64,000 nucleotides of DNA from Cliona cf. orientalis. Taxonomy: Eukaryota; Porifera; Demospongiae; Clionaida; Clionaidae. Position 1 is the stretch's first letter; each line of letters starts with the position of its first letter. The stretch lies in NCBI GenBank assembly GCA_963930775.1, contig OZ005704.1:3100001-3164000 (forward strand), read 5' to 3'. This document shows positions 26,301 through 38,300 of the stretch, in pieces. Below the pieces are notes generated by a model. The model searched no databases, was not told the DNA's origin, and was given only the letters and a program-made list of their open reading frames with translations. The translations under genes and the position numbers were made by a program.

Positions 26301-29300
26301 GCTTCCCTATAACTTTATAGGGCCGTAACTTGAATTCTAAGGCATGGATCAAAAGTTTCTCACATCAAATCTCGTTTTTTGACCCATTCTGCGTGCCCAT
26401 GTAAAAGTCACGTTCCCAATTGCTCCCAATCCCTCCACAAATTAATTTATTCTTTTTTTCTACTTAGTGCAAGGAGACCACACACTAAGCAGAAAAAAAT
26501 TGTCCAGAAACCACCACATAGTTGGATACTTAGTCAAGGGGGGGTCACTCCCATAGGCGCTGTGTCCAGAGCTGCGACCGGGGTCAAAATGCAGTCAAAC
26601 GGTCAAGGCACTTTTTGGGGATCGGGCCCTATCTCCAGCATAGCTAGGCGGCCAAGAGGCGTGACCGAGATCTTGCGCATGCGCAGTTAGTCGATGGTTA
26701 ACAGGTCAATTAAGGGCAAAAATTCGCCGTGGTCAAGCGGTCAAGCCCATTTTTAGACGGTCAAAAATCTTGACCCCGATCGCAGCTCTGGATACAGCAC
26801 CTATGGGAGTGACCTCCCCTTGTTAGTAAACCCATACAATGAAAGCAGGCCGTCTATGCTCCTAGTAGAGCCTAGAAAAGTACCGTAAATCGCGAATATT
26901 TCGTTGTTAAAATATTTTCGGACAGCCTGGCTTGTGCGAAAATTAAACGCACGAAATATATACGCAATATTAACGATAATGCGGTACAGGGTCGTTTGTC
27001 CGAAAATTATTTAACATGAAATTTATCACATGAAATATTTTAGACATGAAATAATCGCGATTTACGGTATATGATCAGTGTTAAGGTTCAATACCAGTGG
27101 CCCCTGCAACATGCTACTTGCTACTAGTACTCAAGATCGCCACAGCACACACACAAGGCTAGGGGAAAAGCACAAAACAATTTTAGTTATGTTTCTCAAC
27201 TCAATGTACTTTCCCACACATCCATGCATGTACAATGTAAAACTATAGCTGTATTATGCCACCTACCTCTCAGCAAAACGGGAGAGCTACTGTTGTGACT
27301 GATTCTCCATCCACTCAGCAAGCCTCTGGATACAATACCAGCTACATGGTAGCCTATGCGTGTACTGGCCAAGCGATTTTCTAAATAACGCACAACGGGA
27401 CTTGGCTTAATTCCCTATATGGGTGAATTAAGGCCGTAACTTTAATTCTAAGGCGTGAATCAAAATTTTCTCATCTCAAATCTCATTTTTCGAGTGCGTG
27501 CCCATGTAAAAATTACGTTCCCAAGTGCTCCCAATCCCTCCATTTTGTATTTTTTTTCTACTTAGTGTGTAATTAGTGTGTAATTAGTGTGTAACTACTT
27601 AGTGTGTAACAAGACCACACACTAAGCAGAAAAAAAAATTGTCCAAAATCCACCACGTAGTTGAGTTAGATGCATAGTAGAGCCATACAATGCAAGCAGC
27701 ATAAGCGTAGGAAGATGATTTGGTAAACGGGTGCTCTGATGCCTATGTGCATGTACACTAAATCGATAATAAGAAAACAATTCAGAGCAAAGTGTGACTT
27801 TGTGTATGGTCCACTCAGAAATTTCATGGGTGCACCCATGCTTCCTACGCCAGTGAGCAGGCAGCCTATATAATATATCAATTTTGACCAAAGTGGGTAA
27901 TGGTCGTCACATTGATGTGCGCACGTGGGCGGAAAACATTGCAAATGCATGGCTTCCTATACAAACATATGGGAATACTTTAAATGCCATAACTTTAATT
28001 CTAAGGCGTGGATAAAAATTCCCCGCCATCAAATTTCGTGTTTTGACCCATTCTGCGTGCCCATGTAAAAATGTCCCCAAGTGCTCCCAGTTCCTCCACG
28101 AATTATTTCTTTTTTTTCTATTTAGTAATTAGTAAGTATTTAGTATTTAGTAGTATTTAGTGAGTGTGTAATTTTTAAGTCGTTGCGGTTAATAGTTAAG
28201 AAAGAATGCTTTGATCTTGCTTTGATGTGGGCAATTACCAGTCTTTTCTTTAGGGGCCACTTCCGGTCACTAATTACACACAGTGATATCTGCTCTTTGT
28301 CATGGTCTGGTGGTAGATTTGACGTTCGAGCGGAGTGAGAACGTCGCCATTACACGGTGAGTTTGAGTTGGCCTGCAGTGAGGGGTGTGGTCTACACCAT
28401 AATAGCCAAGTTCAGTGCTGCTTTCATCTGCGCATGCGCACTGTACTAACTGGCACTCGATTGTACATAGCATGCTGTTAGTAGTGTTCAGCCATGATTG
28501 TGACATCAAACATACTTGTTATTTAAGATATTTTTACGCAGTGGCTAGAGTGCCGGCACTGGCATCCAAATATAAGGCTTAAAGAGCCGGCATAACTCAC
28601 GTGATCTATAGGTAGCTAATAATAAATTATATAGAACAAGCTATTACTGAGCAATACACGGCAAGTGAGACTAGTAGCGGGGGTTTGGGTTTAGGTAATC
28701 GGTTGTTGATGAGGGGTTTGGGTTTCAGTGATCGGTTGTTGACGAGCTCGAGGGGTTTGGGTTTCGGTAATCGGTTGTTGACGAGGGTTAGTATTATGGG
28801 TTTAAGTTGGCAAAAAACAGTAGCTTGCAGCGGCGAGCCGGGTGGATGAGCAGACTAGGGTCTGTGCTGGTGGATCAGTGATCATGGGTTCGAATCCCGC
28901 TTGATCTATGAATTACTTTCGAAAAATTTCTAAGTGTTTTGGCGGGCTTTTTTGCCAGCTCTTTAATCCTTATGTTCGAGTGCCGGTGCCGGCACTCTAG
29001 CCACAGCCATATTTTTATCTATCACTTTAGATATTATGGCATCATAGGCCCCACCTACCATTTGCTTACTTTCTTATTGCCACAAGGTATACATATAAGT
29101 GCATGTGCTTAACAAGTGTCTACATATACTATATGTATTATAACAGCAGGTAACGTTGTGAAAATTTCTACCTTTCATGGTCGTGATCTCCATCTATCAT
29201 CTATCAATACCAACTAACTTTCATAATCTCCATCTATCTATCTATCAATACCAACAATCTTATGCGATTCATTACCTCCATAGAAGATATTATTCATTCA

Positions 29301-29328
29301 ATAAACACAACTAACTTTCATAATCTCC

Positions 29329-29359
<31 letters not shown>

Positions 29360-32300
29360 AATACCAAGAATTTTATGAAAACAATAGCCCAGTTGCATAA
29401 GCAATGAAATTTTAATTGACCGTGACATCACAGCTGGGTGCCATCAAAAATGTATTGCTATCTATAATATTATACGGAGAAACAGGATCACCAATTTACT
29501 GTACGATAATATGATATTCTACTTTAGTAAACAAGTCTGTTTGATGTCACAATCATGAGATAATGTGACTGAACACTACTAACAGCATGCTATGTACAAT
29601 CAAGTGCCAGTTAGTACAGTGCGCATGCGCAGATGAAAGCAGCACTGAACTTGGCTCTAATGGTGTAGACCACACCCCTCACTGCTGGCCAACTCGAACT
29701 CACCGTGTAATGGCGACGTTCTCACTCCACTCGAACGTCGAATCTACCACCAGACCATGACAAAGAGCAGATATCACCTCTCGCTTCGCTCGAGGTCCGG
29801 TGGCCTGCTGAGCAGGCCTGTCGAAATGCGCAGCGCTTGCGCCGCTCGCTCGAGCTCGAGAATGCTCTCTATGGCCCCTAGGCCCTGGCAACCTTGTTTG
29901 TGCACACGGCACAACAATTCTGACCAATCATGAATTTTCTGAACTTGTAGGAGAGCGCATCTTTTATGCCCTCCAGGTTAGGACACGGACTATATAAGAA
30001 AATTGATCGTCTGAAAAATATTTTTCGTTGTATATAGTATAATAATAGAACTGTGCATGTGACTGTCACGTGTCAGACTTTATGAGCCCATTAGATCTTA
30101 ATGTTCTTTTCGCAAACAGTGTAGCTATCTTGACACTACATCAATCTCTTGAGCTACTTTTTATAAATTTCGGAAGTGATTGTGCAAAAGCCCAGCCGTT
30201 TTCATTGCTCGTCACCATTTTCGAGTACGGCACCGCAGCAACTATGCAATGGATGCCACACCCATGAATCATGGGTGAAAAAGTTTTAAATACCAATAAT
30301 GCACACTCGCAATCCTTCCGTCACTAGCTATGTGCACAATACCTGCTAGTCTCGCAAGCCAGACCCTCGCACTCCACAGCGTTTAGTTCTTTCAGGAAAA
30401 ACACATGGAGGGAGGGTCTGGCCCACTGCCTATACCCGTTTGGATCCAGCCAGATAAGATGTTGTCTGGCCAATCAGATTCGTGGAAAATATGATTACAT
30501 CATCAGGGGCGTACCCAGGATTTAATACAGGGGGTTTCTAAGTAGTTGCGCGCGAAGCGCGCGCGAAAAATTGAGCGACCACGCCCACTTTTGGGGCCAC
30601 GCCCTCTAATTAACGATCGCCGTTTAGCATGTTTTAGTAACAGTTTGCCAGATTCTCGAAGATTTTAGCAAAGAAACACAAGGAAAAACACCAGAGAAGA
30701 GTTCTAAGCTAAGTTTTAAGAGATTTTAGTGCCTGCAGATGGAATCTGGAAACCAAGGGGGTTTCCTATAGCAGCTAAGTCATACTAAGATAATGCTGAA
30801 TCTGACTGCCAAGGGGGGTTTCCGGGCAACGAGGAAACAACTAAGGTACGCCCCTGATCATGTTCAATGTTTATCCTGCATATAGCTGATGAACGGCGAG
30901 GTTTTTTGGAAGTTGACTTACCGTTTGGGCATTTTCTACTATCGAAAACGTAGCGTCGCTTGTTCAAGTTGTTTCTTTGCGCTTCCGTGGCTACAATTTT
31001 CGAACGAGATCTTGAATTACATCACGCAGTTGAACGTCATGTGTCGAAATGTTACGAAATCACGGATCCAAACGTGGCATAGGCAGTGGGCCAGACCCTC
31101 CCCCTGCGTGTTTATCCTAAAAGAACTAAACGCTGCGGAGTGTGAGGGTTAGGCCTGCGCTAATTATTCAGGAATAATTTTTTGAATAATAGGCAGCTTT
31201 TTGCAGAAGTTGAATAATGGGCTCTTCAAGTGTTCAACGAAGTACTGCGCATGCGCAGACTGTGCTGTCAACACGTGCTTCTTTAGACTTTGAACTTCTG
31301 CTAGTCTCTATGGCCAGTCCTCGATCACTGCTAGACGCTCCACAAGCATCTGACCTAACAAGAAATGACTCGAATCTGCCCGTTGGCCAAAAGAGGTCCA
31401 GAGGTCAAGGTTCTAGTGAGCCAAAGTCCGTCAGTGCAAAAGATCGAGTGAATGAATTTCCTGACAAGTGCTTGACCGTGTTGGTAGAGGCGGAAAACTA
31501 TTTTGTAGTGCCTATAGGGAAGAGCTAAGTCCAAGAAAGAACATTATCACCAATCATATCGCCTGCAAGAAGCACTGGACAAGCAAGGAGAAGGTCAGGA
31601 CAAGTAAAGCTAAAGACCAAACTATCATTGACAGTCTGAGGATCTATGATGCTGAGCACCACCCTGCATGTGTCGGTGAAACTCTGCCAATGAGTCAGTA
31701 TGTGTATAGGCTCAAGGTTTTGAAGACTTTTTTGCGTGCTGCCATCCCTATCAAAAAACTAGACGCTTTCCGTGATCTACTCGAGGGGTCGGAAAATGCC
31801 GTACGGTCCCTATTATTGTTGAATAATAGGGACATATTATTGAGTAATAGGGAGCAAATATGTGAATAAAATATTTGAATAATAGGCAAATTTAAGTGAA
31901 TTATTAGCTCAGGCCTAGTGAGGGTCTGGCTTGCAAGACTAAATACCTACTTTTAGATTTGTGAGTCGACCATAGTCAGCAGTCTGCTACTTTTGGTTGT
32001 TGCCTCCCATGTACTATTCCAATTTCTAAACTTCCCACGAAAATAATACAATTATAGTAATTCTCCTGTAATAGCTAGCTATCTAATTCAGTGTATAAAT
32101 TATGATACCGTGGTATTGCATTGTGTATAGTAAAAGTCCCAGTTTATCTATAAAGTTAACAAGTTAATAAGAAAGAAAATTAATACAAATAAGCAGCTAT
32201 AAAACAATTAAACTAATTAATTTTAAGAAAAGTAGCTTGGGGTGGCAATGGTAACAAAGAGCACAAAAGCAAGAGTGGTAGTGATGGAAAACTAATACTA

Positions 32301-35300
32301 GGAGATATCTGATACCTACATCATCATTTAAATTGTCACTGCTTCACTTCACAAAAGTGATGTAGGGATGTCTCCTAGCATTAGTTTTCCATCTCTACCA
32401 CTTTTGTTTGGTGCTTTTTGTTACTGCCACCCCTAGTACTATACATGTACACTTGCTTACTTGCAGTAATGGCGTATATCATCTGGGACAGTACTAATCT
32501 GTCGAAAAGTGAAATATAACCGAAGGAGAGATCCAATCTTTCTTCCTAAAGTATGTTGAATTGCAATATAACAGCTCATATCCAGGATATAGTACATGCA
32601 TGCATATATGTTCTACAAACCAGGTCAATCCAAACTACCGTGTTTATTCTATTTTAAATTTTGCACAGTTTTCTGGTAAAGGTCATTACGCACTCCATTA
32701 TGTTACAATTATGAAAAATCCTAGAATGCAAATTTTCTTGTGCTAAATACATCTTCATTTCATTAGCATAAACACGATAAATTCCATTTTGTTGCTTGGA
32801 TTCTCCAGTTCAGTGTTTTAATCAATATGACAACAAAATTAGCTCAATAAGATATGTAGCAGGTAGTGTTGTAATAGACAGATGCACACACAGAATGACT
32901 ACCGTAACCCAGCTGCAGCTGCTTGCAGGATGCAAGCAGTCACGAGCTAGGGATGAGCTACAGTGTAGGTATAGCCATGAGGTCAGAGTGAAGCCCACAT
33001 GACATGAACTGGATTAACCACAAGACTATACATTGCATTATCAGTGTTTCCTCTAACAGGGTGGCACAGCAAAACATTAGTTGATCTTATTAACCCTCTA
33101 ATGCACTTATGAGCACAAGTGCAGGTGGCCAGCATTGATTGCAATCGTTACCTCATGCCCCAGACCATGCTCATAGATAAGATATCAATCAATTAGCCCA
33201 ATGCAGCTGGCGAGCACAAGAAATGAAGGGTACACACTGAAGTGCCTGTGATTGCAGGGTTTCATTTGGGGGGGGGGGGGGGGGGCGGAGCACTTGGTGC
33301 CCCCCCCCCCTTGGAAGCTAGCTGCTCCCCTTGAGAATAGCCATAAATAATATATGCAATACACTGTACATTTAAGAAATTTGAATGGTGAAAGTATCCA
33401 AATCGGCACTTTATTACTCCTATTTAACACAAACTATTTTTAGCTTCACACTCCGTGCAAGAGGAGACATATTATATTGCAAGGGGGGGGGGGGAACCAG
33501 TAGATATCACTGACAGGACTGGTCTCAGAAGCCACCAGAAACAGTCTCAGAGGTTAAAAACAAATTAATGAGCACCATGTTATTCTTTGCTGATAAAAAA
33601 CACTTAAAGTATTACTACAATCCTTGCCCCCCTTAACTCTGCAACTGTTGCTTTTGCACCCCCACCCCCCCCCCCCCCCCCCCCCGACAAGATTCATAAA
33701 TGAAACCCTGGATTAGGTAAATTTCATCAAAGAATACACCCAATCACAGACACAGGATTAGATTGGCCAGAAGGTATGGCCTGCAAGTGTTGCAATCACA
33801 AGACACAAAATCACTTTGCTCATGTAACTAATTGGGATCCCCATCCAGCTTTTGTTACTATAAATAATATAAGTTCCTTTATTAACTAATATAGTTACCT
33901 GATATAATACTGCGTACAAAATGATCTGCAGCACTATTTGAATGGGTGCAAACCAGTATTTTCTCATCCGTATGCTGAGCCAAGAGCTGAATACATTTCG
34001 TCATAACATACGTCTTCCCACACCCAAATGGACCAAGTACTAATGATGGAATCTACAGAAAATTGAATACATAAGTCCATAATTTAGTAAAGCCAGAACA
34101 TAATTTGCCCACAAGAAAATTTTTGCCAATTTCATCATAGGATTTTCTCTAGTCTAAGTACTATACCATTGAACATCCCTGTACTGTCAAAAATGAATTC
34201 TGCCAAATGTTCTGAGACACATCAGCAGCTCGGTAGCAAAAGTTTTTCTCCACACAATTAATTATGACAATAAATACTGTATTCGCTCAATCAGATACCT
34301 CTCTCAAATAGTCGCCGCACCTCCGGAAGTGCTGAACAAAATAGTCACCACTGTCGAATAGTAGCCACGCCACACCTACTATTCGAGAAATATGTTAGCA
34401 TATGACATGCATCGTGACTTGTTCTCGATGGCAGGTACAAGAAAAGTAACAATAAATACTTAGCAGTCTCCTAGCTAACTTTCTTTTACATCAGCAAAGG
34501 GGCCAGAATCTCCTAGTTCAGTGGTGTCAATCGATCATTTCTCTACAGATTGCCTCTCTGGCAGCCTACTGGTATTAATAAACGGTGCTCTCGCGGGGGC
34601 GGCACTGCCGGTCCAGCTGGTCCGGTTTTGGCCAGACCACTTTTTGGCAGGATAATTTATTCATAGAGAACCAGCCCACAGTTGAAAATGAGGGGCGCAG
34701 CCACATTGGATATTTCGCGCATGCAGGTGCCTGTGTACAATAAAATTTAATATAGCACACTGTCAAATGCAGGCGCTAGGCAAGTGCGTGCACCACTACG
34801 TTGATGACATCATGGTCATGAATATAATTAAAAGGGTACAATTTTCGCAGTACGCTTCGCGCCATTATCTTCCAAACATCTGGCCTGACTCAACTGAAAA
34901 ATGCTTCCGTCGTCCCTGCTGCTCTCGAATAAACACCACACAAACTTGGGTTATGAAATAAATAGTAGCTGCGGTGGAGCAAATATGGTAAACTATACAT
35001 ACATGTTTTAATTCTGAATGTAGCATTCCTTCCAAAGCTTGCTTTTGATCATCATAGAGTTGTGATAGCTGAGGAATCTCATCCAAGCACCGTTGCAATT
35101 GAGGAGCTTGATTCAATGTAGCCATACTTTCTGGCAAACCTTTGGGAAATATTGTACTCAGTTCAACTGTTTTTGTTGCATATATCATGGCTCTAAACTG
35201 AATCCGAGGAAGAAAAAATTCAACTGCACAAATTCCAGCACTAGTATCACTGTAAATAAGAATAGGTTTTACTAAGCAACAAATTAACAATTATTATAAA

Positions 35301-38300
35301 ACAGTTACCATTCATCTTTGGCTTTTTGTGTGACCAATAAAATCAGTGATTCACGATGAACATTAGCAACATAGCATTCATGAATAACACAACTTCCTTT
35401 AGCTTTTAGGTATGCACCATCTCCACGTCTGTATAGTAGGAATAAAAGATATCACATACCTTTACAAAATTAGATTGCCGTATTTACTCGATCAGATGCC
35501 ACTCTCGAATAGTTGCCGCACCTCCAGAAGTGCTGAATGAAATAGTTGCCACGCCCCGCCTACTACTTGAGAAGCACTTGAACATGCCTTGCGAGCGCAA
35601 CTCATTCTCGATGGCAGGTACAAGAAACGTAACGATATATACCTAGCAGTCTTCTAGAACAAGTTCTAATCTTCTTCTACATCAGCAAAGGGCCCAGAAT
35701 TTTCAAGTCAGTGGTGTCAACCGACTGTTTCTCTATGGATTGCCTCTCTAGCAGCTACTGGTACTAATAAACGCTCCTCTTGAATAGTCACTGCTCTCAA
35801 ATAAATGCCACACGCACACACTCGGGCGATGAAATAAATAGTAGCCGCGGCTTCTGATCGAGTGAATATAGTAGGTTGCAGAATGTATAAATCTGAGGGA
35901 TGGCCTAGGCAATGCACGACAAAATTAATGATCCAACATCTCAGATTTGGTGAATTTTACTGCAACTCAGAGCAGATTATCTATCAAGAAGTTCATGTAC
36001 ATGAAACTTCAAAAATAGGTGCCAGCAGTACAACTGTTTCAGGCCTAGCTAGGCCTCGTCAGTGCAGTGCAGCCCTAGCTACCTCAACATGTACAGAAGA
36101 CCATCTCATGAACCATACCCTCCTCCTACTTCTGCAGTGCAGGATGTATTGCATCACATGCATAAGCTTAGAGTTCTAGAACACTTATGGGTTTCATAAA
36201 AACTCCTGAAACTCCCTAAATTAGGCATTGTTAAGGCTGAATGGAATAGCTTAATGCTCACACAAGTACAGCAAAAAAACCTAGCCAAACCCAATTGGCA
36301 GTTAATTATATGGAGCTTGCTGGGATATTAGTACAAAATCCTCTGCACAAGTGCGCTGAATAGTATTACATGCCTAACAGTTACGCACATATTATTATTA
36401 TTATATGAATGAAAACTTGACCATGTCCTCAGTAGCTGCATATTGTAAGTGGTGTATGTCGTAAAGGTCATCATTATAGTGGGTACACACTCTCTATATC
36501 AGGAGTCCGAGAGTGGCTCTCGACCTTAATAGTGACAAGTTTCAAAGCTTCAATCACAAAGAAGAACTTGATAGCGCAGTATAATTTCAGTTCGGTCCAG
36601 TGGCACGCTGCTCATGGTGTATGCTATATATAGCACAGGATCTATATACATGTATATCAACGGGATTACGTCAGCCAAGAGAACGCGTGAAGTTCAGCCA
36701 TCGCTACTCGTCAGAGAAAGTAGCACGCACCTTATAATGTATTCGCTGAATACAGGCGTTTGATACTTTACATACTTACAGATTCAAGTCTCAGGAAGGC
36801 TCCACCGAGGCCCTGAATTTTTGCATGATTACCTCATACGTTACATCATAATTTCATCATAATTATCTAATAACCACAAGAAAATAAATTGCTACTGAGG
36901 ACATAATGAAAAGTTAGACTACATCCCTCGTCTCTCATGAAAAGTATTATACCGCACTACTGTACGCCGCCATAATTCGAACTAGGACACATCGACAAAC
37001 TGCGCATGCTCTGTATACATGTGGGGCATGCGGCTTGAGCCGGTTGACCCGGACATGACCTTCATCTGCCAGGTGGTAGACTGAATAGGGAAATTCCCCC
37101 AGAGTGCGAACTTATCAAAGAAAGCAAACTGAGAGAATCGCCCTATATCATTGATGGTCCATGATCTCTTTCTACGCTAGGTTCGAATTCTGGGTCCCAA
37201 TAACCTTTCATGCGCACTAAACATTTTGAAACAGTTTCATAGCAATTTCATCATAGGTTTCATCATCATTTCATCATAGGTTTCATCATAATTTCATCAT
37301 AGGTTGGCTAAATTATTGGGACTGGGATGTAATGAAAAACTTAGACTACATCCAGAGTCCCTCATGAATACACCGCCATAATTCGAACTGGGACACATTG
37401 ACAAATGCGCATGCTCCATATACGCATATAACGTATAATATTGGGGCGCGCGGCTTGAGCCGGTTGATCTTCACCTGCCACGTGCTCGACTGAATAAGGA
37501 AATCCCCCTGAAAGCGAGCTCGCTAAAGAAAGCAAACCGAGAGAATCGCCATATATCATCGGATAGTCCACGATCTCTTCTACGCTAGGTGGGTCCCAAC
37601 ACCCTGTGATGTGAGATAAACATTTTGAAGTAGTCTTCACCCAATTTCATCATAGGCTTCATCATCATTTCATCATAGGTTTCATCATAATTACCTCATC
37701 GGTTGGCCGAATCGATTTGTTGATTGGGACTCTGGACGTAATAATTACATTTCATGCAATTGCATAATATACAGCTGTATCACATGACAGCAGTACTGTG
37801 TCAGTACTTTAGAGCATACACAAAAGCCTAGAAGCTTATCTGCCAGTGTGCAAGGATCAGTGATGAGCCAGTCATCTTATTGGATCTATCGCTAACCATT
37901 CTTCAAATTGAAAAGAAGCCATTACTGTATCTTTTGTCCATCGAAAGCTTGACAGTGAGTGAAAAAGGTAACAGTGACCAGCAAATGATGCCAGAACTCA
38001 CAAACAAAATGTTTTCAGCAAAAGCCACACGACAAAACCTTAAAAAGAACCATACGATACACCTTGTTCTTGATGTATAAATGGCAGATTTTAATGCTAA
38101 TAGACAGATACACCTAGATAAAATGACTAGTAATTATCCCTACAGCGCATGTGCCAAGGAAAATTAAGGAACGCAAAAAGCACTGCATTGATTCAGTACA
38201 TGTAAATGATATGAACACAAAAAGCTGGTGAGTACACCAATGGCTAGGTTATTGGTATCATCTCAGTATACAACAGCTACTGTAACAACAGTTCATGTAC

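Larger units (their letters stand above)
25900..27560. repeat. tandemly duplicated block with MITE pieces
   Basis: The segment starting CCTAGTAGAGCCTAGAAAA and running through CCACAGCACACACACAAGGC occurs at about 25910 and again at about 26860. Each is followed by a minus-strand piece of the CACTAAGCAG MITE seen at 617-1461. Later insertions at 26535-26822 and 26883-27067 interrupt the array. Confidence 0.6.
28541..29004. mobile_element. TIR element carrying a tRNA-like segment and minisatellite
   Basis: Long inverted ends: GTGGCTAGAGTGCCGGCAC, then TAAGGCTTAAAGAGC at the left; GCTCTTTAATCCTTA and GCCGGCACTCTAGCCAC at the right. Inside are three 33-39 bp tandem units (28680-28784) and a segment with a consensus Pol III B box (28878-28890). 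No target duplication was found and no protein is coded. Confidence 0.65.
30347..31941. mobile_element. TIR element with 9-bp target duplication (MULE-like), hosting two nested elements
   Basis: Long inverted ends: TAGTCTCGCAAGCCAGACCC ... at the left and GGGTCTGGCTTGCAAGACTA at the right, continuing through GTTTAGTTCTTT and GGCCCACTGCCTA for about 100 bp. Flanks AATACCTGC (30338-30346) and AATACCTAC (31942-31950) form a 9-bp duplication with one mismatch, as in Mutator-like elements. The MITE at 30504-30855 and the hAT at 31150-31917 lie inside. The remaining interior codes for nothing recognisable. Confidence 0.7.

Noticed and set aside
36887..37745. Possible CRISPR-like or regulatory array from repeated CATCATAGG units
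   Set aside because: Units are irregular, without uniform spacers, and the genome is eukaryotic; it is a tandem duplication.
37880..38080. 66-codon plus-strand open frame
   Set aside because: No family motif, opposite strand to the host gene, intronic, and without splice or promoter signals.
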